52,468 nt of DNA from Comamonadaceae bacterium (lineage in GTDB: Bacteria; Pseudomonadota; Gammaproteobacteria; Burkholderiales; Burkholderiaceae_C): contig CANFWI010000019.1 in the NCBI GenBank assembly GCA_947450675.1, positions 1 to 52,468 on the forward strand, written 5' to 3'. How positions within the stretch are numbered: position 1 is the stretch's first letter; every line of letters begins with the position of its first letter. The notes under the pieces are model-generated. The model worked only from the letters and a program-made list of their open reading frames with translations, did not search any database and was not told the origin of the DNA. Shown here piece by piece: positions 6,300-15,566 of this stretch. Made by a program: the position numbers and the translations under genes.

Positions 6300-6926
6300 T
6301 TAGCTTTCTGACTTCAGGCCCAGTCCTGCTAAATACACATTCATCACTTGTTCGCCAACCTCGACCAGGTCAAAGGCCTCTTTGTCCAGCAGCCAGTTCT
6401 GGATCAAGCCATCAATCAGCGCATGAAGTCCTTGGGCTGCGGCTGTTGGGGTTAAGCGCAGCACGATCGACTGGCTGAGGGCTGCAGTCCTCAGGCTGCA
6501 TTCGATTTGCTCTAAAAAAGAGTTGCGAACGCGCAGATGCCTCAAACGAATCGCCTGCAACTCATCAATGTATTCAACCTTCAGGGTGGCCACCTCAAAG
6601 ACCCGTCGCGTCTGGGGGTCGGTGGCGATGCGGACCAAGGCTTGCCGAGTCGCGCTGCAGATGTGCGTCAAAGGTTGGGCCTGTTCATCGTGCGCTAAGA
6701 ACTCCAATGAGGCTTCCAGCGGCAGGGTGACCCGGTCCATCATGGCGTTGAACAAATCGGCTTTGTCTTTGAAGTGCCAGTAAACCGCACCCCGAGTGGC
6801 TTCGGCCTCGCGTGCGATGTCCTGCAAGGAGGTGTGCGAAACGCCTTTGGCTAAAAACAGTATTTCGGCGGCATCCAGCAACCGGTGCCGGGTTGCAAGA
6901 GCATCTTCTTTCGTGCGACGAACCAA
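6300..6926 (-). CDS. TetR/AcrR-family repressor of the RND efflux operon
   Basis: 208 residues. The N-terminal TetR helix-turn-helix (about residues 12-58) contains HTSLQDIAREAEATRGAVYWHF, and the start MVRRTKEDALATR parallels AcrR of E. coli. The C-terminal half is the ligand-binding helical domain. The start codon is TTG at 6926, supported by GAGGA 8 nt upstream and by the family's N-terminal pattern. It is transcribed away from the adaptor-pump-channel operon and shares with it an intergenic AcrR-like operator. By analogy it represses both itself and the pump until a drug or metabolite binds. The inducer is unknown. Confidence 0.9.
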   Translation of the reverse strand: MVRRTKEDALATRHRLLDAAEILFLAKGVSHTSLQDIAREAEATRGAVYWHFKDKADLFNAMMDRVTLPLEASLEFLAHDEQAQPLTHICSATRQALVRIATDPQTRRVFEVATLKVEYIDELQAIRLRHLRVRNSFLEQIECSLRTAALSQSIVLRLTPTAAAQGLHALIDGLIQNWLLDKEAFDLVEVGEQVMNVYLAGLGLKSES

Positions 6927-6965
6927 TGTGAGCGTCCTCGTGGTCGGGTTATTACTGAGTTTTCA

Positions 6966-6989
6966 AATATACATTCATAAATGTATGTA
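6966..6989. promoter_or_regulatory. AcrR-type operator palindrome
   Basis: A core of TACATTCATAAATGTA (6970-6985) has perfect 6-bp arms around CATA. Extended to 24 bp it matches the known E. coli AcrR box at 21 positions by my alignment from memory. It lies between the divergent repressor and pump genes, 40 bp upstream of the repressor start and 97 bp before the adaptor start, where a TetR-family operator would be expected. Confidence 0.8.
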
Positions 6990-7085
6990 AACTGCGTTTT
7001 TGTAAAATTTTGCGACTGTAAGGCTTCAAGGCCTTGCGTCTGCGCCGATTTTGATTCTCTCGCTCTTGTCCATCCAAGGAATCGC

Positions 7086-8336
7086 ATGTCCTTTTACCGC
7101 TCATCTTCGTCTGATTTTTCAATGACTCGTTCTGCTACGCCCCTGTGGCTGGCTGGCGTCCTGTCGGCCTTCTTGCTGGCTGGCTGCGGCCAGGCCAACA
7201 AAGACGCTGCTGCAGGTGCAGCGCCGCCGCCGGCCCAAGTCGGCGTGGTGACGGTCGCGCTCAGCGACATTGGTTTGACGACTGAGTTGCCAGGCCGCCT
7301 AGAAGCTTCACGTGTGGCTCAGGTGCGGGCCCGCGCCGCTGGCATTTTGCAGAAACGACTGTTCAGCGAGGGCAGCGACGTCAAGGCTGGGGAGGCTTTG
7401 TTCACCATCGATTCGGCTCCTTACGCGGCGACCTATGCCAGCGCGCAAGCCTCCTTGGCACGGGCGCAAGCCAATTTGGAGCAGGCTACCTCGCTGGCCC
7501 AGCGCTACCAGCCGCTGGTCAAGGCGAACGCCGTCAGCAAGCAGGAATTCGCCAACGCCGAGGCCGCGCAGAAGCAGGCTGAGGCCGATGTGGCGGTTGG
7601 CAAAGCTGCCGTTCAGACGGCCAAGATCACACTTGACTACGCCGCCGTCACGGCACCGATTTCAGGCCGCATCGGTCGTGCGTTGGTGACAGAGGGCGCG
7701 CTGGTCGGGCAGGGTGAGTTCACTCAATTGGCGGTGATCCAGCAGATCAACCCGATGTACATCAACTTCACCCAACCCGCTGCTGAAGTGATGAAACTGC
7801 GCAAGGCCCTTGAGGCCGGTCAACTCAAGCGCGCCAGTGGTGACGAAGCCGTCAAGGTGCGTTTGGTGCTGGAGGATGGCAGCGTTTACGCCCAACCCGG
7901 TCGCTTGTTGTTCTCTGATTTGTCGGTCGATCAAACCACCGGCCAGATCACGCTGCGCGCTGAAGTGCCGAATCCAAAAGGTTTGTTGCTGCCCGGTTTG
8001 TATGTTCGCGTGCGCCTTGAGCAGGCGCAGGTTCGCAACGCGTTGCTGTTGCCGCAACAGGCGGTGACACGCTCCGCGCAAGGCGACACCGTCATGGTGG
8101 TCGCCGCTGATGGCATGGTTGCACCACGCAAGGTCAAAGTGGGTGAGTCTCAAGGCAGCCAGTGGGTGATTCTGGATGGTTTGCAGGCGGGTGAACAGGT
8201 GATGGTGGATGGCTTTCAGAAGCTGCGTGGCCCCGCCCCGGTGAAGCCAGTGCCATGGACCGGTAGCACGGCTGCTGCTGCTGCTGCTGCCCCGGCCAAA
8301 GCCGCCGCAGCCCCTGCCTCCGCGGCTAAGAACTAA
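7086..8336 (+). CDS. RND efflux periplasmic adaptor (AcrA/MexA type)
   Basis: 416 residues. A lipoprotein signal LLAGC places the acylated Cys at residue 34, anchoring it to the inner membrane. It has the membrane-fusion architecture: a lipoyl half-motif after GRLEASRVAQVRARAAGIL, a coiled-coil hairpin rich in Ala/Gln (about 115-190), the second lipoyl half TAPISGRIGRALVTEG, then beta-barrel and membrane-proximal domains. The C terminus is an Ala-rich tail after KPVPW. ATG 7086 was chosen because AAGGA precedes it by 5 nt; ATG 7122 is an alternative with a shorter signal. It links the pump encoded 12 bp downstream to the outer-membrane channel encoded by the third gene. Confidence 0.95.
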   Translation: MSFYRSSSSDFSMTRSATPLWLAGVLSAFLLAGCGQANKDAAAGAAPPPAQVGVVTVALSDIGLTTELPGRLEASRVAQVRARAAGILQKRLFSEGSDVKAGEALFTIDSAPYAATYASAQASLARAQANLEQATSLAQRYQPLVKANAVSKQEFANAEAAQKQAEADVAVGKAAVQTAKITLDYAAVTAPISGRIGRALVTEGALVGQGEFTQLAVIQQINPMYINFTQPAAEVMKLRKALEAGQLKRASGDEAVKVRLVLEDGSVYAQPGRLLFSDLSVDQTTGQITLRAEVPNPKGLLLPGLYVRVRLEQAQVRNALLLPQQAVTRSAQGDTVMVVAADGMVAPRKVKVGESQGSQWVILDGLQAGEQVMVDGFQKLRGPAPVKPVPWTGSTAAAAAAAPAKAAAAPASAAKN

Positions 8337-8348
8337 GGAGCGCGGCAC

Positions 8349-11300
8349 ATGGCCAAGTTTTTCATCGACCGACCGATTTTTGCGTGGGTCATCGCACTCT
8401 TCATCATCGTGCTGGGTGGCGTGGCGATCACGCAGCTGCCGATCGCCCAATACCCGCCGGTGGCCCCGCCGGCGATTGTGATTTCTGCGACTTATCCGGG
8501 CGCTTCGGCGCGCACGTTGGAAGAAAGCGTGATCGGCGTTATCGAACAAGAAATGAACGGCTCGCCCGGTCTGATCTACATGGAGTCCGTGACCCAGGCC
8601 AACGGCACCGGCACCATCACGCTGAGTTTTGAAACCGGCACCAACTCCGATTTGGCACAGGTTGACGTGCAAAACCGTTTGTCACGAGCCACACCACGTT
8701 TGCCTGCCGCCGTCACGCAGCAAGGCGTGCGGGTCGACAAGTCGCGCTCGAACTTCTTGCTTTTCACGATCTTGTCGTCTGACGACCCGGCCATCACGCC
8801 GGTCATGCTGGGCGATTACGCCTCGCGCTCGGTGTTGCCCGAAATTCAACGCATTCCCGGTGTTGGCCAAGCGCAGTTGTTTGGCACCGAGCAAGCCATG
8901 CGGATTTGGATCGATCCGGCCAAACTGGTCGGTTTCAATTTGTCGGTGAACGATGTCAATGCGGCCATTCGCGCGCAAAACGCGCAGGTGTCGGCCGGCT
9001 CGATTGGCGAGTTACCGAACATCGCCGGACAAGCGATCTCCGCGACGGTGGTGGTCAATGGCCAGCTGACCTCGGTGGATGCGTTTGGCAGCATCATCTT
9101 GCGGGCCAACCCGGACGGTTCGACCGTTCGTTTGAAAGACGTCGCCCGCATCGAACTGGCGGCACAAACCTATGCGATCTCGGCCCGCTTGAACGGCAAG
9201 CCGGCGACCGGCATCGGCGTGCAGCTGTCGCCCACCGGCAATGCCTTGGCCACGGCCAAGGCGGTGCGTCAGCGCATGGGCGAGTTGTCAGCGTATTTTC
9301 CGGCGGGCGTGAAGTGGAGCATCCCATACGACAGCTCCGGCTTCATCAAAATCTCCATCACCGAAGTGGTCATCACCTTGCTCGAAGCGGTGGCGCTGGT
9401 GTTCTTGGTGATGTTTTTGTTCTTGCAGAATTGGCGCTACACCGTCATTCCGACGCTGGTTGTGCCGATTGCGCTGTTGGGTACGTTTGGTGCGTTGCTG
9501 GCTTTGGGCTTTTCGATCAACGTGCTGACGATGTTTGGTATGGTGCTGGTGATCGGTATCGTTGTTGATGATGCGATTGTCGTGGTTGAAAACGTCGAAC
9601 GCATCATGAGCGAGGAAGGCTTGCCGCCGCGTGAAGCGACGCGCAAAGCCATGGGTCAGATTTCGGGCGCGATCATTGGCGTGACCGTGGTGCTGATTTC
9701 GGTTTTCGTGCCGCTGGCCTTTTTTGCCGGTTCCACCGGTAATATTTACCGCCAGTTTTCGGCGGTGATGGTCACCTCGATTGCCTTTTCGGCCTTCATG
9801 GCGCTGTCGCTGACGCCAGCGCTGTGCGCCACTTTGCTGAAGCCGGTGCAAGCCGGTCATCATGACGATAAAAAAGGCTTCTTCGGTTGGTTCAACCGCA
9901 GCTTTGCGCGCACCACCAAAGCCTATGAAAGTGCGGTCTCCCGCATCTTGCGACGTGCGACCCGCTATTTGGTGATTTACGCCGCCATCATTGGCGTCGT
10001 CGTGCTGGTGTATGCGCGTCTGCCGTCATCCTTTTTGCCGGCTGAAGACCAAGGCACGATGCTGGTCAACATTCAGCTGCCCGCCGGTGCAACGCAAGAG
10101 CGCACGCGGGCTGTGGTCGAACAAGTTGAAAGTTACATGCTGAAGCAGCCCGAAGTCGCCAGCATGGTTGGGGTGCTGGGTTTCAGCTTTTCGGGCCAGG
10201 GGCAAAATGCCGGCTTGGCCTTTGTGACGCTGAAAGACTGGAGCCAACGCGCCGGTCCAGGTCAGTCGGCGCAGGCTTTGGCGGACCGCGCCTTTGGCGC
10301 GCTGTCAGGGATTCGCGATGCCTTCATCTTCCCGCTCAGCCCGCCACCGATTCCTGAACTGGGCAATGCCTCCGGCTTCACCTTTCGCTTGCAAGACCGC
10401 GGTGGTTCTGGTCGTGAGGCGCTGATCGCCGCGCGCAACCAACTGCTGGGCATGGCCAGTCAAAGCAAATTGTTGGCGCAGGTGCGACCCGACGGTTTGG
10501 AAGATGCACCGCAACTGGAGGTCGTGATTGACCGCGACAAAGCCAATGCGCTGGGTGTGCCGTTTGATTCGATCAACGCGACCTTGTCCACAGCGCTGGG
10601 GTCGAGTTACATCAACGACTTTCCTAACCGTGGGCGTTTGCAGCGGGTGATCGTGCAAGCCGACGCGCCAGCGCGCATGCAGCCGGCTGACCTGATGCAA
10701 CTGCACGCTGTCAGCAACCAAGGCAAGCAAGTGCCTTTTGCGGCATTTTCCAATACGCGCTGGGTGACGGGCGCGATGCAGTCAGTGCGTTACAACGGTT
10801 ATCCAACGATGCGGATTTCAGGCGCACCGGCAGCCGGTTACAGCACGGGTGCGGCGCTGACCGAGATGGAGCGTTTGGCAAAGCAATTGCCGCCAGGCTT
10901 TGCATTTGAATGGACGGGTCAGTCGCGCGAAGAAAAACTCGCCGGCTCGCAAGCCATGATTCTTTACGGCTTCGCTATCTTGGCGGTCTTCCTTTGTCTC
11001 GCGGCTTTGTACGAAAGCTGGTCCATCCCGCTGTCGGTCATTTTGGTCGTGCCGCTCGGTGTGTTGGGTGTGCTGCTGGCCACGCTGTTCAGGGGCTATG
11101 CCAATGACGTGTACTTCCAGGTCGGATTGATCACCATCATTGGACTGACGGCTAAAAATGCGATTTTGATCATCGAGTTTGCCAAAGACCTGCAAGCGCA
11201 GGGCAAGAGCGTGACCGAATCCGCTCTGGCGGCTGCGCGGCTGCGTTTTCGCCCCATTGTCATGACCTCCATGGCCTTTGGTCTGGGTGTCTTGCCTTTG

Positions 11301-11519
11301 GCTTTGGCCACCGGCGCAGGTTCCGCCAGCCAACGCGCCATTGGCACTGGCGTCTTGGGCGGCATGATCACGGGCACGGCCTTGGCTGTGTTCTTTGTGC
11401 CGGTATTTTTTGTCATCGTGCGGGGCTACTTCAAGGGCAGTGAGCGGCAACGCCGCATGCACGCCAAAGAGATGCCGCATGACTTGCCAGCCGGTGCTTC
11501 AGCAGGAGATCAGGTATGA
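8349..11519 (+). CDS. RND multidrug efflux pump (AcrB/MexB type, HAE1 family)
   Basis: 1056 residues, the usual length. The protein starts MAKFFIDRPIFAWVIAL as in AcrB. The proton-relay pair Asp407-Asp408 is present in GIVVDDAIVVVEN, and the partner lysine lies in LTAKNAILIIEF at residue 936. Twelve membrane segments and two large periplasmic loops are evident. It works as an inner-membrane trimer driven by the proton gradient, pumping amphiphilic compounds to the channel protein. AAGGAG sits 9 nt before the start. Its stop overlaps the next gene's start by 4 nt (ATGA), showing translational coupling. Confidence 0.97.
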   Translation: MAKFFIDRPIFAWVIALFIIVLGGVAITQLPIAQYPPVAPPAIVISATYPGASARTLEESVIGVIEQEMNGSPGLIYMESVTQANGTGTITLSFETGTNSDLAQVDVQNRLSRATPRLPAAVTQQGVRVDKSRSNFLLFTILSSDDPAITPVMLGDYASRSVLPEIQRIPGVGQAQLFGTEQAMRIWIDPAKLVGFNLSVNDVNAAIRAQNAQVSAGSIGELPNIAGQAISATVVVNGQLTSVDAFGSIILRANPDGSTVRLKDVARIELAAQTYAISARLNGKPATGIGVQLSPTGNALATAKAVRQRMGELSAYFPAGVKWSIPYDSSGFIKISITEVVITLLEAVALVFLVMFLFLQNWRYTVIPTLVVPIALLGTFGALLALGFSINVLTMFGMVLVIGIVVDDAIVVVENVERIMSEEGLPPREATRKAMGQISGAIIGVTVVLISVFVPLAFFAGSTGNIYRQFSAVMVTSIAFSAFMALSLTPALCATLLKPVQAGHHDDKKGFFGWFNRSFARTTKAYESAVSRILRRATRYLVIYAAIIGVVVLVYARLPSSFLPAEDQGTMLVNIQLPAGATQERTRAVVEQVESYMLKQPEVASMVGVLGFSFSGQGQNAGLAFVTLKDWSQRAGPGQSAQALADRAFGALSGIRDAFIFPLSPPPIPELGNASGFTFRLQDRGGSGREALIAARNQLLGMASQSKLLAQVRPDGLEDAPQLEVVIDRDKANALGVPFDSINATLSTALGSSYINDFPNRGRLQRVIVQADAPARMQPADLMQLHAVSNQGKQVPFAAFSNTRWVTGAMQSVRYNGYPTMRISGAPAAGYSTGAALTEMERLAKQLPPGFAFEWTGQSREEKLAGSQAMILYGFAILAVFLCLAALYESWSIPLSVILVVPLGVLGVLLATLFRGYANDVYFQVGLITIIGLTAKNAILIIEFAKDLQAQGKSVTESALAAARLRFRPIVMTSMAFGLGVLPLALATGAGSASQRAIGTGVLGGMITGTALAVFFVPVFFVIVRGYFKGSERQRRMHAKEMPHDLPAGASAGDQV

Positions 11520-12964
11520 CCGCGATGATGATGAAACGCCTGACGGTGTTGACTGCCGCACTGGTGCTGGCAGGCTGTTCAATGGCTCCTACCTATGAGC
11601 GTCCGGCCTCACCGCTGGCCGGTGACTGGCCTGCGCTAGGGCTGGCAACAGCCAGCGCAGGGAATGCGGGCCAAGCCGCTTCTGCACTTGAATGGCAAAG
11701 TTTTTTCAGTGACCCTCAACTGCGTAAGTTGATCGAGGTGTCGCTGGCCAACAACCGTGATCTGCGCATCGCGGTGCTGACCATCGAGCAGACCCGAGCC
11801 CAGTATCAGATCAGCCGGGCCAATCAGTTCCCGACGATCGGTGCAGCCGCTGCCGGCTTGCGCCAGCCGAGCACCAGTGGCAACGGCACGATCACCAGCA
11901 CGTACACCGCCGGCTTGGCGATGACGTCCTATGAGATTGATTTCTTCGGTCGCGTGGCCAGCCTCAAAGACGCGGCTTTGTCCTTGTATTTGGCTTCTGA
12001 AGAAGGCCGTAAAACGACGCAGATCAGTCTGATTGCGGCTGTCGCCAATACCTACTTGAGTCTGTTGGCCGACCAAGAGGCACTGGCCATCACGCAGCAG
12101 ACGCTGGACAGCCGCGTGGCGTCGCTTCAGCTCAGCCAACTGCGCTTTGACAACGGTGTCAGCTCCGAGCTGGATCTGCGCCAAGCGCAGTCTTTGGTAG
12201 AAGCGGCTCGCGTCAGCTTGGCGCAGCTGCAGCGGCAACGCGCTCTTGACGAGAACGCGCTGAGCTTGTTGTTGGGTCAGCCGCTGATCGGTGATCTGGC
12301 GGTGGTTTTGCCGAACGGGCAGGGCTTGGCCGACAGGCCCGTGATGGCTGATGTGCCGGCGGGTCTGCCGTCAGATCTGCTGACTTTGCGGCCAGACATC
12401 CGTCAAGCCGAACAGCAATTGCTGGCCGCGAATGCCAACATTGGCGCTGCCCGCGCTGCATTTTTTCCGAAGATCTCATTGACCGCTTCAGCCGGCAGCG
12501 CCAGCAGCAATTTGTCCGGTCTGTTTAACAGCGGTACCTACGGTTGGACGCTGGCACCGCAGCTGTTTTTGCCCTTGTTCGATGCCGGTCGCAACCAAGC
12601 CGGCCTGGAGGTCAGCAAGGCAACGCGTGACATCGCGGTGGCCCAGTACGAAAAAGCCATTCAGACCGCTTTCCGGGAAGTCGCTGATGCGTTGGCGGGC
12701 CGCGCAACTTTAGGTGTGCAGCTGGAGGCCCAACAAGCGCAGAGCACGGCTGAAGCAGCTCGCTTCAAGCTGTCTGACTTGCGTTATCAAAACGGCATTG
12801 CCAGTCAGCTGGATTGGCTCGATGCGCAGCGTGCGTTGTTCTCTGCACAGCAAGCGGTGGTGCAAACCCGGTTGCTGCAGTTGCAAAATCAGGTGACCTT
12901 GTACAAGACACTGGGCGGTGGTTGGAAAGAGGCGACGCAAACGGCGGCGGTTACCAAGCCTTGA
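11516..12964 (+). CDS. Outer-membrane efflux channel lipoprotein (OprM/NodT family)
   Basis: 482 residues. The lipobox LVLAGCS has Cys21, and the mature protein starts near APTYERPASP as in OprM-type channels. Two repeats of the outer-membrane efflux (TolC-like) fold follow, with characteristic LRIAVLTIEQTRAQY, YEIDFFGRV and RPDIRQAEQQLLAANANIGAARAAFFP. It forms the trimeric exit duct of the tripartite pump. The ATG overlaps the pump stop codon; ATG codons a few residues later are possible starts. No terminator is visible before the convergent murI gene. Confidence 0.95.
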   Translation: MTAMMMKRLTVLTAALVLAGCSMAPTYERPASPLAGDWPALGLATASAGNAGQAASALEWQSFFSDPQLRKLIEVSLANNRDLRIAVLTIEQTRAQYQISRANQFPTIGAAAAGLRQPSTSGNGTITSTYTAGLAMTSYEIDFFGRVASLKDAALSLYLASEEGRKTTQISLIAAVANTYLSLLADQEALAITQQTLDSRVASLQLSQLRFDNGVSSELDLRQAQSLVEAARVSLAQLQRQRALDENALSLLLGQPLIGDLAVVLPNGQGLADRPVMADVPAGLPSDLLTLRPDIRQAEQQLLAANANIGAARAAFFPKISLTASAGSASSNLSGLFNSGTYGWTLAPQLFLPLFDAGRNQAGLEVSKATRDIAVAQYEKAIQTAFREVADALAGRATLGVQLEAQQAQSTAEAARFKLSDLRYQNGIASQLDWLDAQRALFSAQQAVVQTRLLQLQNQVTLYKTLGGGWKEATQTAAVTKP

Positions 12965-12990
12965 CTCGCAGGCTTTTTGGTTGGCGCAGT

Positions 12991-13848
12991 TCAAGTCGAA
13001 GTGGCAAGCCGAGTGGCCCGGTAGACGGTTTCTGTTGGCAGCCGTGGTAACCAGCGTTGGGCCGCGGCTTGTAGTAGTTGCGGCTCGCCGGTGCTGAGTA
13101 ATGTCAGCGGAGTTGCTGCTTCAGCAGCCAAATCGTCAAGTGCGTGAGATGCGGCTAACGATGTGTTCTGAGCCAGCTTGAGCCGCGTCTGTCGTGCCAC
13201 CGCCGGTCCGTTACTGACCAACTGAACCTGCGGGCCCAGCAGTTCGCGCAGTGGCGCTGTGGCAAAAGGGTAGTGCGTGCAACCCAGCACCAGGGTGTCG
13301 ATCTGCCCACTCTTGATGCCAAATGATCCCATCTCTTGCGTGTACTGCGCGCACAGCGCTTTGATGTCTGCAGTGTCGTTGCTGCCAACGCTGCGCTCTA
13401 TCCTCTCCGCCAGCCCATCGCAAGCCTGCACTACAAACTCGGCTTGACTGGCCAGTGCTGTCAGCAGCGCTTTGAACTTGGCGCTGGCCAGCGTGCTGCG
13501 AGTCGCCATGACGCCGATGCGCCGCGTTTGGCTGAGCGCCAACGCTGGCTTCAACGCGGGTTCGACGCCAATGATGGGCAGTTCTGGACAGTCTGCGCGG
13601 AGCTGTTCAATGGCCACTGCCGTGGCCGTGTTGCAGGCAATCACCAGAGCTTGCACTTGGCGCTTCAGCAGCTCAGCCATGATGGCCCGCGAGCGGGCCA
13701 TCACATACGCATCAGTGCGTTCACCATAAGGCGCGTGGCCGCTGTCGGCGATGTAAATGAAGCGGCTCTGTGGCAACTCAGCACGCAGCGCCTGCAAGAT
13801 GCTCAGCCCACCGATGCCACTGTCAAAAACACCAACCAAACCTGTCAT
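12991..13848 (-). CDS. murI: Glutamate racemase
   Basis: 285 residues. It converts L- to D-glutamate for peptidoglycan synthesis in the cytoplasm. The N terminus VGVFDSGIGGLS carries the catalytic Asp9/Ser10 region. The two catalytic cysteines are Cys72 in IACNTATAVA and Cys190 in VLGCTHYPF. The frame is open far upstream into the fumarase gene, but ATG 13848 gives the correct family N terminus. It follows the class I fumarase gene with a 22-bp gap in the same direction, so the two are probably one operon. Confidence 0.95.
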   Translation of the reverse strand: MTGLVGVFDSGIGGLSILQALRAELPQSRFIYIADSGHAPYGERTDAYVMARSRAIMAELLKRQVQALVIACNTATAVAIEQLRADCPELPIIGVEPALKPALALSQTRRIGVMATRSTLASAKFKALLTALASQAEFVVQACDGLAERIERSVGSNDTADIKALCAQYTQEMGSFGIKSGQIDTLVLGCTHYPFATAPLRELLGPQVQLVSNGPAVARQTRLKLAQNTSLAASHALDDLAAEAATPLTLLSTGEPQLLQAAAQRWLPRLPTETVYRATRLATST

Positions 13849-13870
13849 GGCCGAGATGGCGCGGAGGCGT

Positions 13871-15436
13871 TTAAGCCGACGCGATGGCGATGGTTTTGTA
13901 CTGACCTGAGGCAATTTTTTGTTGCCATTCAGCAGGGCCCGTGTTGTGCACGCTGGTGCCGCCTGCATCGACCGCGACGGTGACCGGCATGTCGACCACG
14001 TCGAACTCGTAAATGGCTTCCATGCCGAGGTCTGCAAAGCCCACCACTTGGGCGGTTTTGATGGCCTTGCTGACCAGGTAGGCTGCACCGCCGACGGCCA
14101 TCAAATAAGCGCTTTGGTGTTGCTTGATGGATTCGATGGTGGCTGGGCCGCGCTCGGCTTTGCCGATCATGGCGATCAAGCCGGTTTCGCCGAGCATCAT
14201 GTCGGTGAAGCTGTCCATGCGGGTGGCTGTGGTGGGGCCGGCTGGGCCGACGGCTTCGTTGCCCACCGGGTCGACTGGGCCGACGTAATAAATCACGCGG
14301 TTGGTGAAGTCAACCGGCAGCTTTTCGCCTTTGGCCAGCATGTCTTTGATGCGTTTGTGCGCGGCATCGCGGCCGGTCAGCATCTTGCCGTTCAGCAGCA
14401 GCGTGTCGCCCGGTTTCCAGCTGGCGACTTCGGCTTTGGTCAAGGTGTCGAGGTTGACTTTTTTGCTCTTCACGTAGTCTGGTGTCCAGAGCACGTTGGG
14501 CCACAGGTCGAGGCTGGGCGGCGTCAGATACGTTGGGCCACTGCCGTCGAGCACAAAGTGCGCGTGGCGGGTGGCCGCGCAGTTGGGGATCATCGCCACC
14601 GGTTTGCTGGCGGCATGCGTTGGGTACATCTTGATTTTGATGTCGAGCACGGTGGTCAGGCCACCCAAGCCCTGCGCGCCAATGCCGAGTGCATTGACTT
14701 TGTCGAACAGCTCCAGCCGCATCTCTTCAAGCTTGCTGAGCTTGCTGCCGGCCGACGACTTGGCCTGCAGCTCGTACATGTCGAGGTCGTCCATCAGGCT
14801 TTCTTTGGCCATCAGCACGGCTTTTTCAGCGGTGCCGCCAATGCCGATGCCGAGCATGCCCGGTGGGCACCAGCCAGCGCCCATGGTCGGCACGGTTTTG
14901 AGCACCCAGTCGACGATGGAGTCGCCCGGGTTGAGCATGACCAGCTTGCTTTTGTTCTCGGAGCCGCCGCCTTTGGCCGCGACCGTGATGTCGATTTTGT
15001 TGCCCGGCACGATCTCCGTGAAGATCACCGCCGGCGTGTTGTCTTGCGTGTTCTTCCGGTCAAAGTGCGGGTCGGCAACGATGCTGGCGCGCAGCGTGTT
15101 GTCAGGGTGGTTGTAGGCACGGCGCACGCCTTCGTTGATGGCATCTTCAAGGCTGCTGGTGAAGCCCGTCAGCCGCACGTCCATGCCGATTTTCAAAAAC
15201 ACGTTGACGATGCCGGTGTCTTGGCAGATCGGTCGGTGGCCCATCGCGCTCATTTTGCTGTTGGTCAGAATCTGCGCGATCGCGTCTTTGGCGGCCGGGC
15301 TTTGCTCGCGCTCGTAAGCGCGGGCCAGATGGGCGATGTAGTCAGCCGGGTGGTAGTAGCTGATGTATTGCAGGGCGGCGGCGACGGATTCGATGAGGTC
15401 GTCTTGCTGGATATTGGCGGTCGTAGTCATGGGCAT
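13871..15436 (-). CDS. fumA: Fumarate hydratase, class I (iron-sulfur)
   Basis: 521 residues, a homodimeric type with fused alpha and beta domains. It hydrates fumarate to malate. The three [4Fe-4S] ligands are Cys71 in PICQDTG, Cys190 in WCPPG and Cys286 in PNCAATRH. The C-terminal domain has VGPAGPTTATRMD, the substrate-binding region. ATG codons at 15436 and 15430 are both possible starts. It is oxygen- and iron-sensitive by nature of the cluster. It is divergent from the stable class II fumarase gene, an arrangement that may allow opposite regulation. The subfamily symbol (fumA versus fumB) is nominal. Confidence 0.95.
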   Translation of the reverse strand: MPMTTTANIQQDDLIESVAAALQYISYYHPADYIAHLARAYEREQSPAAKDAIAQILTNSKMSAMGHRPICQDTGIVNVFLKIGMDVRLTGFTSSLEDAINEGVRRAYNHPDNTLRASIVADPHFDRKNTQDNTPAVIFTEIVPGNKIDITVAAKGGGSENKSKLVMLNPGDSIVDWVLKTVPTMGAGWCPPGMLGIGIGGTAEKAVLMAKESLMDDLDMYELQAKSSAGSKLSKLEEMRLELFDKVNALGIGAQGLGGLTTVLDIKIKMYPTHAASKPVAMIPNCAATRHAHFVLDGSGPTYLTPPSLDLWPNVLWTPDYVKSKKVNLDTLTKAEVASWKPGDTLLLNGKMLTGRDAAHKRIKDMLAKGEKLPVDFTNRVIYYVGPVDPVGNEAVGPAGPTTATRMDSFTDMMLGETGLIAMIGKAERGPATIESIKQHQSAYLMAVGGAAYLVSKAIKTAQVVGFADLGMEAIYEFDVVDMPVTVAVDAGGTSVHNTGPAEWQQKIASGQYKTIAIASA

Positions 15437-15566
15437 TCTCAGTGGTTTTCAGGAGACAGCGAAAGGTAGATGACGAAAGGGCGCGACGCTTATTTTCAGA
15501 GCGTTCAAACTCTGCTAGCGTGTGCAAAGCCCCTTATTTTGACAGCTAACCCAACAGGGACCTGAC

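Noticed and set aside
13919..15469. A 516-residue open frame on the plus strand opposite fumA
   Set aside because: It is antisense to a clear class I fumarase. Its composition (many Val, His, Arg, Gly) is typical of a shadow frame in GC-rich coding DNA, and it has no family motifs.
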